Shown: positions 53,243 to 62,590, numbered from the stretch's first letter. The stretch is 64,000 bases of DNA from Albidovulum marisflavi (GCF_025751435.1 NZ_JAOWKY010000003.1:62001-126000); one strand, 5' to 3'. Made by a program: numbers and translations. Notes: generated by a model not told the origin, from the letters alone.

Positions 53243-54021
53243 TCTCGGCCCGGGGCCTGTCGGTCCGGCATGGCGCGCAGATCGCGTTGTCATCCGTCGA
53301 TTTCGCGATCTCGAAAGGGGAGATCGTCACCGTCGTCGGGCCGAACGGCTCTGGCAAGTCCACGCTTCTGAAGGCGCTGATCGGGCTTGAACATGCGGCC
53401 GAAGGGCAGGTGACGCATGCGCCCGGGTTAAGCATCGGCTACGTTCCGCAAAGGTTGCACATGGACGCCCGCCTGCCCATGTCTGTGCGCCGTTTCCTGT
53501 CTCTGCCCCATCGGGTGCCCGACACAGAAGCCGAGGCCGCGCTGCGGCGGGTCGCGGTGCCTGGCATCGGGTCGCGCCCGATGTCGGCGCTGTCCGGCGG
53601 CCAGTTCCAGCGTGTGCTGCTGGCCCGCGCACTTCTGGCCAAGCCGGAAATCCTGATTCTGGACGAACCGACCCAAGGTCTGGATCAGCCGGGCGTCGCC
53701 GCGTTCTACCGCCTGATCGAAGAGGTGCGCGCCGAAACCGGCGTGGCCGTCCTGATGGTCAGTCACGACCTGCATGTCGTGATGAGCGCGACGGACAGGG
53801 TCATCTGCCTGAATGGTCACGTATGCTGCGAAGGCGCGCCGCGCGTCGTGTCCGAGGCACCAGAATACCGCGCACTCTTCGGGCTGGGCACCGGCGGGGC
53901 GCTGGCCCTCTATCGCCACGTTCATGACCATGACCATGACCATGACCATGACCATGACCATGAACACGGCCACGCCAATCATCACCCCCATCACCATCAC
54001 CACGAGGGCGCGGATGCCTGA
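53233..54021 (+). CDS. znuC: Zinc ABC transporter ATP-binding protein with His-rich tail
   Basis: A 262-residue ATPase. Walker A GPNGSGKST, Q-loop YVPQRLHMDARLP, signature LSGGQFQRVLLARALL and Walker B ILILDEPTQGL are intact. The C-terminal 30 residues are nearly all His and Asp/Glu (HDHDHDHDHDHDHE, then HHPHHHHHEG), encoded partly by six CATGAC repeats; this is a likely zinc-binding tail. The start overlaps the zur stop, and the stop overlaps the znuB ATG. Confidence 0.94.
   Translation: MQLISARGLSVRHGAQIALSSVDFAISKGEIVTVVGPNGSGKSTLLKALIGLEHAAEGQVTHAPGLSIGYVPQRLHMDARLPMSVRRFLSLPHRVPDTEAEAALRRVAVPGIGSRPMSALSGGQFQRVLLARALLAKPEILILDEPTQGLDQPGVAAFYRLIEEVRAETGVAVLMVSHDLHVVMSATDRVICLNGHVCCEGAPRVVSEAPEYRALFGLGTGGALALYRHVHDHDHDHDHDHDHEHGHANHHPHHHHHEGADA
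53923..53958 (+). repeat. Six tandem CATGAC repeats in znuC
   Basis: Six perfect tandem hexamers encode (His-Asp)6, followed by a variant CATGAA. The unit length is a multiple of three, so slippage would lengthen or shorten the His-Asp tail without a frameshift. Confidence 0.9.
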
Positions 54022-54799
54022 GGACTTCCTGATCCGGGCAGCCCTTGCAGGCTTGGGCCTGACGCTGGCGACCGGCCCGCTTGGGGCTTTCGTCGTCTGG
54101 CGGCGCATGGCGTTCTTCGGCGACGCGACCGCCCACGCGGCCATTCTCGGCGTGGCGTTGGCGTTGGCGACGGACCTTCCGGTCTATGCCGGCACATTGG
54201 CGGTCGCGATGGCGATGGGCCTGGCGGTGTCCGCCCTGACCGGCCGCGGGCAGGCCGCGGATTCGGCGCTGGGCGTGCTGGCCCATTCCGCGCTGGCGCT
54301 GGGGCTGATCGCGGTTTCCTTCCTGCCGGGCGTTCGCTCCGACCTGTCAGCCTACCTGTTCGGCGACATCCTCGCCGTGACGGACGCCGATCTGATCTGG
54401 ATATGGGGCGGCGCCGCGCTGGTCCTGGGGCTGATCGCCTGGCGATGGCAGGCACTGCTGACCGCCACCGTGGACGAGGCCCTGGCCCAGGCGTCGGGCA
54501 TAGATCCCCGGCGCGAAAGGCTCGTCCTGACGCTTGCGCTCGCGCTCGTTGTCGCGGTGGCGGTCAAGATCGTCGGTGCGCTCCTGATCGCGGCGATGCT
54601 GATCATCCCCGCCGCCGCGGCGCGCGGGCCCGCCCGTTCGCCCGAGGCAATGGCCGCGATCGCCGCCCTTTTCGGCGCGCTGGCCGTCTTGGGCGGTCTG
54701 GCGCTTTCGCTGCGTTTGGACACGCCGGCCGGGCCTTCGATCGTGGCTACGGCCGCCGCGATCTTTGCGCTGAGCCTGATCCCCCGCCGCCCGACCTAG
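54014..54799 (+). CDS. znuB: Zinc ABC transporter permease
   Basis: A 261-residue ABC-3-family permease with about seven or eight helices. VVWRRMAFFGDATAHAAILGVAL near the start and SGIDPRRERL as the cytoplasmic coupling loop are typical. KIVGALLIAAMLIIPAAAAR is the conserved helix near the end. ATG overlaps the end of znuC. The TAG stop lies within the first arm of a hairpin shared with the convergent TRIC gene. Confidence 0.94.
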   Translation: MPEDFLIRAALAGLGLTLATGPLGAFVVWRRMAFFGDATAHAAILGVALALATDLPVYAGTLAVAMAMGLAVSALTGRGQAADSALGVLAHSALALGLIAVSFLPGVRSDLSAYLFGDILAVTDADLIWIWGGAALVLGLIAWRWQALLTATVDEALAQASGIDPRRERLVLTLALALVVAVAVKIVGALLIAAMLIIPAAAARGPARSPEAMAAIAALFGALAVLGGLALSLRLDTPAGPSIVATAAAIFALSLIPRRPT

Positions 54800-54863
54800 C
54801 CGGCCGAGCGGGACCGGAGGAGGCGCGCGTGGCTCCTCCAGCCGCTATCCGGTTCCCGGCTAG
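54796..54863. terminator. Stem-loop structure joining the convergent znuB and TRIC stop codons
   Basis: Outer arms CTAGCCGG (54796-54803) and CCGGCTAG (54856-54863) are perfectly complementary and each contains the TAG stop of one gene. Inside are GGAGGAG (54816-54822) / CTCCTCC (54833-54839) and an alternative ACCGG / CCGGT. Probably a bidirectional terminator without U-tracts. Confidence 0.5.
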
Positions 54864-55480
54864 CGCCGAGGCGGGCGCGAGCGGTAGACCGGAAGTCGCC
54901 AGCCAAACAGCAGGCTACCCGCGCGCAGCACGAAGGTGACGACGGCGCAGGCCACTAGCGCCACACTCTGCGGCGCAGCCTGCGCCGTCAGCAGGGCCGC
55001 CGCCGCACCGGCCAGGGCCGCGGTGACGTAAAGCTCACCCTGTTTCAGAACCAGCGGAACCTCGTTGCAGACGACGTCACGCATCAATCCGCCCAGACAT
55101 CCGGTCGCCACCCCCATCAGAAGCACGATCGCCGCGCTGTGACCCAGGGTCATCGCCACCCCGGTTCCCGCGGGAACGGCCACGGCCAGGGCGAGCGCGT
55201 CCAGCCAGGTCAGAACCCTCAGCCGGCTTTCGAACATGTGCGCGGTGAAGAAGACCAGGACCGACGCCAGGACAGCAATTGCCACGAACATGGGTTCCGC
55301 TACCCAGAAGACCGGATTGCGGTCAAGGATCACGTCGCGAACGGTCCCTCCGCCCGTCGCCGTCAGCGCCGCGACGAAGGCGAAACCCACGATGTCCAGC
55401 TGCGCGCGGCTCGCGACCAGCGCCCCTGTCAGAGCGAAGACGAAGACCGAGGCAAAGTCGAGCAGCTCAAGCAGCGTCAT
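54860..55480 (-). CDS. TRIC-type (UPF0126/YadS) membrane protein
   Basis: A 206-residue protein with about seven helices and two internal repeats, each with the glycine-rich motif of the TRIC channel family ([14 protein letters not shown] and [13 protein letters not shown]). Bacterial members form trimeric cation channels, but some may carry amino acids. The start overlaps the end of rnhA by 14 bp. Confidence 0.87.
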   Translation of the reverse strand: MTLLELLDFASVFVFALTGALVASRAQLDIVGFAFVAALTATGGGTVRDVILDRNPVFWVAEPMFVAIAVLASVLVFFTAHMFESRLRVLTWLDALALAVAVPAGTGVAMTLGHSAAIVLLMGVATGCLGGLMRDVVCNEVPLVLKQGELYVTAALAGAAAALLTAQAAPQSVALVACAVVTFVLRAGSLLFGWRLPVYRSRPPRR

Positions 55481-55946
55481 CCGGTCCGGCCTTCTTGCGC
55501 TTGAAGGGCTTCATGCCCGTGCGCGCCAGCTCATCCGCGCGCTCGTTCTCGGGGTGCCCGGCATGGCCCTTGATCCACTCCCAGGTCACGCGGTGGCGTG
55601 CCTGCGCCGCTTCAAGCCGCTGCCAGAGATCGACGTTTTTGACAGGCTTCCGGTCGGCCGTGCGCCAGCCGTTGCGCTTCCAGCCGTGAATCCATGCCGT
55701 CACGCCGTTTTTCACATAGGCGCTGTCGGTGACGATCGTGATGGTCGAGGCCCTGGTCAGCGCCTCGAGCGCCGAGATGGCTGCCAGAAGCTCCATCCGG
55801 TTGTTGGTGGTATCGGCCTCGCCGCCATGAAGCTCGCGCTCGCGCAGGACGGTCTCGCCCTCCATCGCCCGCATCAGAACGCCCCAGCCCCCCGGACCGG
55901 GATTTCCCGAACATGCCCCGTCGGTGAACGCGAAAAGCTCCGGCAT
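55467..55946 (-). CDS. rnhA: Ribonuclease HI
   Basis: A 159-residue RNase H1. Catalytic carboxylates are in [14 protein letters not shown] (Asp), a TNNRMELLA segment (Glu), [10 protein letters not shown] (Asp) and [12 protein letters not shown] (His and Asp). It removes RNA from RNA-DNA hybrids. Its ATG is preceded by GAAGAAG, the tail of the hairpin-tail element copy 6, so the element may supply part of its ribosome site. Confidence 0.96.
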   Translation of the reverse strand: MPELFAFTDGACSGNPGPGGWGVLMRAMEGETVLRERELHGGEADTTNNRMELLAAISALEALTRASTITIVTDSAYVKNGVTAWIHGWKRNGWRTADRKPVKNVDLWQRLEAAQARHRVTWEWIKGHAGHPENERADELARTGMKPFKRKKAGPDDAA

Positions 55947-55949
55947 CTT

Positions 55950-55996
55950 CTTCTTTTCTCAAGTATCCTCGGGGGTGCGGGGGCAGACAGCCCCCG
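55950..55996 (-). repeat. Intergenic hairpin-tail element, copy 6
   Basis: On the minus strand: GCGGGGGC-TGTCT-GCCCCCGC, then ACCCCCGAGGATACTTGAG, then AAAAGAAG. It lies between ispH and rnhA, hairpin towards ispH, tail ending four bases before the rnhA ATG. Confidence 0.85.
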
Positions 55997-56014
55997 CTGC
56001 ACTCGCTTCCGGCT

Positions 56015-56962
56015 TCACGCCGGTTGACGCAGCACGCGCGGCACCTTGAACTCGACCTTTTCGCGCGCCGTCTCCACCAGCTCCAGCGTCACGTCGAAGC
56101 GGGCCCGAAATGCGTCGATGACCTCGTTCACCAGCACTTCCGGCGCCGAGGCACCCGCCGTAAGTCCGACCGCGCCCGCGCCTTCCAGCGCGCGCCAGTC
56201 GATGTCCGCCGCGCGCTCGACCAGTTGGGCATGGGCGCATCCGGCGGCCCGGCCCACCTCGACCAGCCTTCGGGAGTTCGAGGAATTCGGCGCCCCGATC
56301 ACCAAAAGCGCGTCGATCCGGTCGGCGATGGCCTTGACCGCTTCCTGCCGATTGGTGGTCGCGTAGCAGATATCCTCCTTGTGCGGGCCGATGATCGTCG
56401 GGAACCGCGCCTTCAATGCGGCCACGATCCCCGCGGTGTCATCGACCGAAAGCGTCGTCTGGGTGATGAAGGCCAGCCGCTGCGGGTCGCGCGGCGCGAT
56501 TGTCGCGACGTCCTCTGCCGTCTCGACCAGGATCACCTCGCCCTCGGGCAGCTGGCCCATCGTGCCCAGCGTCTCGGGGTGGCCCGCGTGGCCGATCATG
56601 ACCATCTGCAGCCCGTTTTCGTGATGGCGCTCGGCCTCGATATGCACCTTTGAGACAAGCGGGCAGGTCGCGTCGACATAGACCATCTCGCGCCGCTCCG
56701 CCTCAGCCGGAACGGACTTGGGGACCCCATGGGCCGAGAAGATCACGGGACGGTCGTCCGGGCAGTCGCCCAGGTCCTCGACAAAGACGGCGCCCTTCGC
56801 CCTCAGCCCATCCACGACGAAGCGGTTGTGCACGATCTCGTGGCGGACATAGACCGGCGCCCCCCATTTCTCGATCGCCATCTCGACGATCTTGATCGCG
56901 CGGTCCACACCGGCGCAAAAGCCGCGCGGCGCGGCGAGGTAAAGGGTCAGGGACGGTTTCAT
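56015..56962 (-). CDS. ispH: 4-hydroxy-3-methylbut-2-enyl diphosphate reductase
   Basis: A 315-residue [4Fe-4S] enzyme of the MEP isoprenoid route, making IPP and DMAPP. Conserved segments: [17 protein letters not shown] with the first Cys ligand, [29 protein letters not shown] with the second Cys, CYATTNRQ with the third Cys and [21 protein letters not shown] precedes the ATG. The upstream 280-bp gap (56963-57242) holds only a terminator of the NYN gene and presumably the ispH promoter. Confidence 0.96.
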   Translation of the reverse strand: MKPSLTLYLAAPRGFCAGVDRAIKIVEMAIEKWGAPVYVRHEIVHNRFVVDGLRAKGAVFVEDLGDCPDDRPVIFSAHGVPKSVPAEAERREMVYVDATCPLVSKVHIEAERHHENGLQMVMIGHAGHPETLGTMGQLPEGEVILVETAEDVATIAPRDPQRLAFITQTTLSVDDTAGIVAALKARFPTIIGPHKEDICYATTNRQEAVKAIADRIDALLVIGAPNSSNSRRLVEVGRAAGCAHAQLVERAADIDWRALEGAGAVGLTAGASAPEVLVNEVIDAFRARFDVTLELVETAREKVEFKVPRVLRQPA

Positions 56963-57218
56963 CGCGCTCTCCTTGCTTGCCCTTCACGTAAGCGCGCGGC
57001 GAGGTCAGGTCCAGCCCGGATTTGCCGCGGCGTCCATGAGCGGCATTCCGGCCAGTCAGAGGGACGCGGCAGCTTCGCCCGGTTCGTGCAAGTTTCATCG
57101 TGCCGAAAGCCTGGGGTCGGCCCATCGGCCGCAGACCTGGATCCGTGACGAAAAAGGCATCACGCTTTGCGGGCAAGCGCGGCTTGCGGAGCCTTTGGTT
57201 TTTGCGCTGATTCCGCGT

Positions 57219-57241
57219 CCGGCGCCCTTGCGCGGCGCCGG
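57219..57241 (-). terminator. GC hairpin directly after the NYN-domain gene
   Basis: Perfect 8-bp stem CCGGCGCC / GGCGCCGG with a 7-nt loop, beginning two bases after the stop on the minus strand. No U-tract directly follows. Probably a terminator or mRNA 3'-end stabiliser. Confidence 0.5.
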
Positions 57242-57242
57242 T

Positions 57243-57803
57243 TCACTTCCCCGAGGCGAAATCCTCGCGCGGCTCGCGTGGAGGGCGACCGATGACTTCG
57301 CGAAGGGCGTCCAGTTCGATGAAGTTGTCGGCCTGGCGGCGCAACTCGTCCGCGATCATGGGCGGTTGCGAGCGGATGGTCGAGACCACGGACACCCGCA
57401 CGCCCTGGCGTTGCAGGCTTTCGACCAGCGGCCGGAAATCGCCGTCGCCCGAGAACAGGACGATGTGATCGACACGCGGCGCAAGTTCCATGGCATCCAC
57501 GGTCAGTTCAATGTCCATGTTGCCCTTGACCTTACGGCGGCCCTGGCTGTCGATGTATTCCTTCGCGGGCTTGGTGACCATGCAGTAGCCGTTGTAGTGC
57601 AGCCAGTCGACAAGCGGACGGATCGGCGAATATTCGTCGTTCTCGAGAAGCGCGGTATAATAGAAAGCCCGCAGAAGCTTGCCGCGCCGCTCGAACTCCT
57701 GCCGCAGAAGCTTGTAGTCGATGTCGAAGCCCAATGCCTTGGCCGCCGCATAAAGGTTCGATCCATCGATGAACAGCGCAAGCCGTTCGTCCTTGTAGAA
57801 CAT
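57243..57803 (-). CDS. NYN-domain (LabA/DUF88) putative ribonuclease
   Basis: A 186-residue PIN-like NYN protein. Acidic residues expected at the metal site are at LFIDGSNLY, GNMDIELTVDAM and VLFSGDGDF. The LabA/DUF88 group probably acts on RNA; some members affect gene expression. ATG 57803 follows AAAGGA by seven bases; the open frame extends one TTG codon upstream. It is divergent from folK. Confidence 0.85.
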   Translation of the reverse strand: MFYKDERLALFIDGSNLYAAAKALGFDIDYKLLRQEFERRGKLLRAFYYTALLENDEYSPIRPLVDWLHYNGYCMVTKPAKEYIDSQGRRKVKGNMDIELTVDAMELAPRVDHIVLFSGDGDFRPLVESLQRQGVRVSVVSTIRSQPPMIADELRRQADNFIELDALREVIGRPPREPREDFASGK

Positions 57804-57913
57804 CAATAGTTCCTTTCAAAAAGTGCTCACCGGTCGGAGGCGGGAACGCGACTGGAAAGACCTGGCGGCATAAGGCAAAGATAGGCGTCGAATTCCGGTT
57901 GGCAACGTGGGCA

Positions 57914-58495
57914 ATGGTATCTGTGGCTATACAAAAGGATAACAACGCGCTGATTGCTCTGGGCGGCAACCTTCCCACGCGATCTGGCGACAGCGCCGAA
58001 CTGCTGCGCGCGGCGCTTGCGGACCTGGCCGCTGCGGGGTGCGCGCTGCGGGCCGTTAGCCGCTTCTTCGCGACGCCCGCCTACCCGGCGGGATCGGGGC
58101 CGGACTTCGTCAATGCGGCGGCAGTGATTTCAACCGATCTCGCGCCGAGGGACCTTCTGGAGCTGCTTCACGTGATCGAGGCGCGCCACGGCCGCGAGCG
58201 TCAACAGCGCTGGGGCGCGCGCACCCTTGATCTTGACCTTCTGGCGGTCGGCGATCTGGTCCTGCCCGACAGCGCGACACAGGACGAATGGCGGGCCCTT
58301 TCGCCCGAGCGTCAACGAGAGGTCGCCCCAGACCGCTTGATTCTGCCCCACCCCCGGCTTCAGGACCGCGGATTCGTCCTGGTGCCGCTTCTGGATGTGG
58401 CGCCGCTCTGGCGTCATCCCCGGACCGGGAACAGCGTGGAAGCCATGGTTCGCGCCCTGCCTGAGGACGACAAAGCGGCAATACGTCCGATCTGA
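57914..58495 (+). CDS. folK: 2-amino-4-hydroxy-6-hydroxymethyldihydropteridine diphosphokinase
   Basis: A 193-residue HPPK enzyme of folate synthesis. It has ALGGN at the start of the fold, FFATPAYPAGSGPDFVNAA, the RTLDLDLLAVGD acidic pair that binds Mg and ILPHPRLQDRGFVLVPL. ATG 57914 has a poor ribosome site; start choice is not firm. Next to rpoZ, separated by a good promoter. Confidence 0.93.
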   Translation: MVSVAIQKDNNALIALGGNLPTRSGDSAELLRAALADLAAAGCALRAVSRFFATPAYPAGSGPDFVNAAAVISTDLAPRDLLELLHVIEARHGRERQQRWGARTLDLDLLAVGDLVLPDSATQDEWRALSPERQREVAPDRLILPHPRLQDRGFVLVPLLDVAPLWRHPRTGNSVEAMVRALPEDDKAAIRPI

Positions 58496-58509
58496 ACGGG
58501 ATTCATTGC

Positions 58510-58538
58510 TTGTCAAGCCCGAACATAGGGCATAAATA
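58510..58538 (+). promoter_or_regulatory. Sigma-70-type promoter of rpoZ
   Basis: TTGTCA, a 17-bp spacer and TAAATA form a good promoter 37 bp before the rpoZ ATG. It lies just after the folK stop, so rpoZ-rel and following genes can be transcribed independently. Confidence 0.5.
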
Positions 58539-58574
58539 GCGGTTTCCACCTTCCCAGTCGGATTGGAGTAGGCA

Positions 58575-58928
58575 ATGGCCCGCGTGACGGTTGAAGATTG
58601 CGTTGACAAGGTTCCGAACCGGTTCGAGCTCGTTATGCTCGCCGCGCATCGTGCGCGCGAGATCGCGTCGGGTTCGCCGCTGACGATCGACCGCGACAAC
58701 GACAAGAACGCCGTGGTGTCCCTGCGTGAAATCGCGGAGGAAACCCAGACGGCCGCCGATCTGCGTGAACGCATGATCGAAAGCAACCAGACCCAGATCG
58801 AGGTGGACGAGCCCGAAGAAGACGCGATGGGTCTTCTGATGGGGGGGGAGGTCGATCGCCCCGCCCAGGATGACATGGACGAAGAACGCCTTCTGCGCCA
58901 GCTCATGGAAGCTCAGGGCCAGGGCTGA
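58575..58928 (+). CDS. rpoZ: DNA-directed RNA polymerase omega subunit
   Basis: A 117-residue omega subunit starting [29 protein letters not shown], the canonical omega signature, and [13 protein letters not shown]. It has the acidic C-terminal extension seen in alphaproteobacteria. It assists beta-prime folding and ppGpp binding. GGAG precedes the ATG. The gene is followed by rel, a conserved pairing. Confidence 0.97.
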   Translation: MARVTVEDCVDKVPNRFELVMLAAHRAREIASGSPLTIDRDNDKNAVVSLREIAEETQTAADLRERMIESNQTQIEVDEPEEDAMGLLMGGEVDRPAQDDMDEERLLRQLMEAQGQG

Positions 58929-58956
58929 GACAAGGCCCTGAGGCGAGCGGACCAAC

Positions 58957-61077
58957 ATGATCGACGTCGAAGACCTGATCGCGCTGGTCCGCAACTACAA
59001 TCCCCGAACCAACGCTGACCTGATCCGGCGCGCCTATGAATACGGGCGCCGCATGCACGATGGCCAGAAGCGCCACTCGGGCGAAGATTACTTTACCCAT
59101 CCGGTCGCCGTCGCCGCGATCCTGACGGAGCAGCGGCTGGACGACGCCACGATCATCACGGCCCTGCTGCACGACACGATCGAGGACACCAAGTCCACCT
59201 ACGCCGAGGTTTCCCGCCAGTTCGGCGAAGAGATCGCGGAACTGGTCGACGGCGTCACCAAGCTGACCAATCTGCAACTGTCCTCGACCGCCTCGAAGCA
59301 GTCGGAAAACTTCCGCAAGCTGTTCATGGCGATGTCGAAGGACCTGCGGGTGATCCTGGTGAAGCTGGCCGACCGGCTTCACAACATGCGCACGATCAAG
59401 TCGCTGCCCCACGAAAAGCAGGCCCGCAAGGCGCGCGAAACGATGGACATCTTCGCCCCGCTGGCAGGCCGCATGGGCATGCAGTGGATGCGCGAAGAGC
59501 TTGAGGATCTTTCGTTCCGGGTGCTCAACCCCGAGGCGCGATCCTCGATCATCCGGCGCTTCATCACGCTTCAGAAGGAAACCGGCGACGTCGTCCAGAA
59601 GATCAGCGCCGACATCCGCATGGAGCTTGAAAAGGAGACGGTTGACGCCGACGTCTTCGGGCGCGCGAAGAAGCCCTATTCCATCTGGCGCAAGATGCAG
59701 GAAAAGCAGCTTGCCTTTTCACGCCTGTCCGACATCTACGGCTTCCGCGTGATCTGCCAGAGCGAGCAGGACTGCTACCGCATCCTGGGCGCGATCCACC
59801 GCCGCTGGCGCGCAGTGCCGGGCCGCTTCAAGGACTACATCAGCCAGCCCAAGTCGAACGGATATCGTTCGATCCACACGACCGTTTCCGGCCGCGACGG
59901 CAAACGGGTCGAGGTGCAGATCCGCACCCGCCAGATGCACGAGGTGGCCGAGGCCGGCGTCGCGGCGCACTGGTCCTATCGCGACGGCGAGCGCGCGCAG
60001 AACCCCTTCGCGGTTGATCCCGCGAAATGGATCGCGACGCTGACCGAGCGTTTCGACACTGGCGACGACCACGACGAGTTTCTCGAGAACGTGAAGCTCG
60101 AGATGTACTCGGACCAGGTCTTCTGCTTCACGCCCAAGGGCGATGTGGTGCAGTTGCCGAAAGGCGCGACACCGATCGACTTCGCCTATGCGATCCATAC
60201 GCGAATCGGTAACTCCTGCGTGGGCGCCAAGGTGGACGGCATCCGGGTTCCGCTTTGGACCCGTCTCAAGAACGGCCAGTCGGTCGAGGTCATCACCGCA
60301 ACGGGCCAGCGCCCGCAAGCGACCTGGATCGACATCGTCGTGACTGGCCGCGCCAAGTCGGCGATCCGGCGCAGCCTGCGCGAGGAAGACCGCGAACGGT
60401 TCGTGAAGCTTGGCCAGGAACTGGCGCGCGTCGCCTTCGAGCACGTCGGGCGCAAGGTGACCGAAAAGGCTTTGAAGATCGCGGCCAAGAACCTTGCTCT
60501 TCTAGACGAAAAGGAAGTGCTGGCACGGATCGGCTCGGCCGAGTTGACCGCAAGCGAGGTTCTGGCGGCGATCTATCCGGACCTGGCGCAGCAGACGGCC
60601 GAAGAGGTCGATTCGCGCCGGGCCGTCGTGGGCCTTACCGCGGACCAGAGCTTCCGCCGGGCCAACTGCTGTCAGCCGGTGCCGGGCGAACGCATCGTCG
60701 GGATCACATATCGCGGCCAGGGCGTGGTGGTTCATGCCATTGACTGTCCCGCCCTTGCCGAATTCGAGGAACAGCCCGCGCGCTGGATCGACCTGCGCTG
60801 GCATTCCGGCCGACACGCCGCCGTCTACACCGTCAGCCTGAACCTTACGATCGCGAACGATGCGGGGGTCCTGGGACGAATCTGCACCTTGATCGGCGCG
60901 CAGAAGGCAAATATCTCCGACCTGACTTTCGTTGACCGCAAACCGGATTTCTACCGGCTGATCGTCGAGGTCGATTTGCGGGATGCCGAGCATCTACATG
61001 CCCTGCTGACCGCGCTCGAAGCGGAACCGGACGTCGCCCAGGTGGAACGTTACCGGGACCTCAACCGCAAGCCCTGA
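58957..61077 (+). CDS. rel: Bifunctional (p)ppGpp synthetase/hydrolase
   Basis: A 706-residue Rel/SpoT protein. HD hydrolase domain (HDGQKRHSGEDYFTHP and LLHDTIEDT), synthetase domain (SDIYGFRVICQSEQDCYRILG, PKSNGYRSIHTTV), TGS (about 387-450), helical/zinc region (NCCQPVPGERIVGI) and C-terminal ACT (from about 632). The synthetase carries RFKDYI, the RxKD motif of bifunctional enzymes, not the ExDD of synthetase-only RelA. It controls the stringent response. Confidence 0.96.
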   Translation: MIDVEDLIALVRNYNPRTNADLIRRAYEYGRRMHDGQKRHSGEDYFTHPVAVAAILTEQRLDDATIITALLHDTIEDTKSTYAEVSRQFGEEIAELVDGVTKLTNLQLSSTASKQSENFRKLFMAMSKDLRVILVKLADRLHNMRTIKSLPHEKQARKARETMDIFAPLAGRMGMQWMREELEDLSFRVLNPEARSSIIRRFITLQKETGDVVQKISADIRMELEKETVDADVFGRAKKPYSIWRKMQEKQLAFSRLSDIYGFRVICQSEQDCYRILGAIHRRWRAVPGRFKDYISQPKSNGYRSIHTTVSGRDGKRVEVQIRTRQMHEVAEAGVAAHWSYRDGERAQNPFAVDPAKWIATLTERFDTGDDHDEFLENVKLEMYSDQVFCFTPKGDVVQLPKGATPIDFAYAIHTRIGNSCVGAKVDGIRVPLWTRLKNGQSVEVITATGQRPQATWIDIVVTGRAKSAIRRSLREEDRERFVKLGQELARVAFEHVGRKVTEKALKIAAKNLALLDEKEVLARIGSAELTASEVLAAIYPDLAQQTAEEVDSRRAVVGLTADQSFRRANCCQPVPGERIVGITYRGQGVVVHAIDCPALAEFEEQPARWIDLRWHSGRHAAVYTVSLNLTIANDAGVLGRICTLIGAQKANISDLTFVDRKPDFYRLIVEVDLRDAEHLHALLTALEAEPDVAQVERYRDLNRKP

Positions 61078-61102
61078 CCTGGGGCAGGAAGGAAGCGGAT
61101 CG

Positions 61103-61759
61103 GTGGTCTTCAAGCGGCGCAACCCGCGGACCTATCTTCAGATCATCGCCCAGGCGTTCTGGCCGCGCGGTGGATGGACCCGCGCCTTCCACTACGTCAA
61201 GCATCGCATCCGGCGCCTGCCAGACAACCCCAAGAGCATCGCGCGCGGCGTGGCCGCCGGGGTCTTCGTCAGCTTCACGCCGCTGTTCGGCCTGCATTTC
61301 TTCACGGCCTACGTCGCGGCCCGCATGGTGCGCGGCAACGCGCTTGCGGCTCTGCTTGGCACCTTCTTCGGCAATCCCCTGACTTTCCCCATCATCGCTT
61401 TCAGTTCGCTCAAGATAGGGCACTTCATCCTGGGAACGCATTTCGACGTCACCGGCCATTCGACCCTGGTGAGCGAGTTCGTCGGCGCGGGTCAGGATCT
61501 GAAGCACAACTTCCTCGCCCTTTTCACGGAAGATGTCAGCCAATGGGGAAATCTGATCGGCTTCTTCCAGCGGGTCTTTCTGCCCTATCTCGTCGGGGGG
61601 ATCGCGCCGGGGCTGCTGTCGGGCTTCATCAGCTACTGGCTGTCCGAACCCGTGATCGCCGCCTACCAGAAACGCCGGCGCAAGCGACTGAAGGAACGGC
61701 TCGAAAAGCTCAGGGCCAAGCTTCACGCCCGCGCCGAAGAGCGGCGAGAAAAAGGGTGA
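61103..61759 (+). CDS. DUF2062 membrane protein
   Basis: A 218-residue protein with about three hydrophobic segments, carrying the DUF2062 core: SIARGVAAGVFVSFTPLFGLHFFTAYVAA and GTFFGNPLTFPII. The C terminus is a positively charged helix (QKRRRKRLKERLEKLRAKL). GTG at 61103 follows GGAAGGAAG. Conserved neighbour of rel and pdxJ in Rhodobacterales; function unknown. Confidence 0.85.
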   Translation: MVFKRRNPRTYLQIIAQAFWPRGGWTRAFHYVKHRIRRLPDNPKSIARGVAAGVFVSFTPLFGLHFFTAYVAARMVRGNALAALLGTFFGNPLTFPIIAFSSLKIGHFILGTHFDVTGHSTLVSEFVGAGQDLKHNFLALFTEDVSQWGNLIGFFQRVFLPYLVGGIAPGLLSGFISYWLSEPVIAAYQKRRRKRLKERLEKLRAKLHARAEERREKG

Positions 61760-61849
61760 TGGCAATTGTGCCGGTCACGATTCCGCCGTTCACAGCGGAT
61801 GCCGGGCCGGTCTAACCTGCGCGCAACCAGACAGGAACGGAGTAGACCG

Positions 61850-62590
61850 GTGACCCATCTCAGGCTTGGTGTGAATATCGACCATGTCGCCACCGTCCGC
61901 AACGCGCGCGGTTCGGCGTATCCCGATCCCGTGCGCGCCGCCATTCTGGCGGAAGAAGCGGGGGCCGATGGGATCACCGCGCACCTGCGCGAGGATCGCC
62001 GCCACATCGTCGACGGCGACGTCGAGCGGCTGATGGCGGCGCTGACCAAGCCGCTGAACTTCGAGATGGCCGCCACCGCCGAGATGCAGACAATCGCCTT
62101 GCGCCACAAGCCGCACGCCGTGTGCATCGTCCCGGAAAAGCGCGAGGAGCGCACGACGGAGGGCGGGCTGGACGTTGCCGCGGACATCGCGCGGCTGACC
62201 GACTACATCGCGCCCCTCAGCGAGGCGGGAAGCAGGGTGTCCATGTTCATCGGACACGACCCGCGCCAGATCGAGGCCTGTGCCAGGATCGGCGCGGCGG
62301 TGGTGGAACTGCACACGGGGCACTATTGCGACCTGCACCACGAAGGCCGATTCGACGAGCGCGACGCAGAGCTTGCCGCCCTGACCGAAGGCGCCCGGCT
62401 GGCGCATTCGCTTGGGCTCGAGGTTCACGCGGGCCATGGCCTGACCTACGATACCGTGGCGCCGATCGCGGCCCTGCCGGAGGTTCGGGAACTTAACATC
62501 GGACACTTCCTGATCGCGGAAGCCATCTTCGCGGGGTTGAAGCCCGCCATCGTCGAGATGCGCCGTCTCATGGATGCGGCCCGGGCATGA
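61850..62590 (+). CDS. pdxJ: Pyridoxine 5'-phosphate synthase
   Basis: A 246-residue TIM barrel condensing 1-deoxyxylulose-5-phosphate with 3-amino-2-oxopropyl phosphate. Signatures: [76 protein letters not shown] and [13 protein letters not shown]. Starts at GTG 61850 after GGAG. It overlaps acpS by ATGA. Confidence 0.97.
   Translation: MTHLRLGVNIDHVATVRNARGSAYPDPVRAAILAEEAGADGITAHLREDRRHIVDGDVERLMAALTKPLNFEMAATAEMQTIALRHKPHAVCIVPEKREERTTEGGLDVAADIARLTDYIAPLSEAGSRVSMFIGHDPRQIEACARIGAAVVELHTGHYCDLHHEGRFDERDAELAALTEGARLAHSLGLEVHAGHGLTYDTVAPIAALPEVRELNIGHFLIAEAIFAGLKPAIVEMRRLMDAARA

Noticed and set aside
53923-53958. CRISPR or minisatellite array
   Set aside because: The hexamers are contiguous without spacers and lie in the znuC reading frame.
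56963-57242. Small gene between ispH and the NYN gene
   Set aside because: Frames through this gap have no plausible ribosome site or domain; only the NYN-gene hairpin is convincing.
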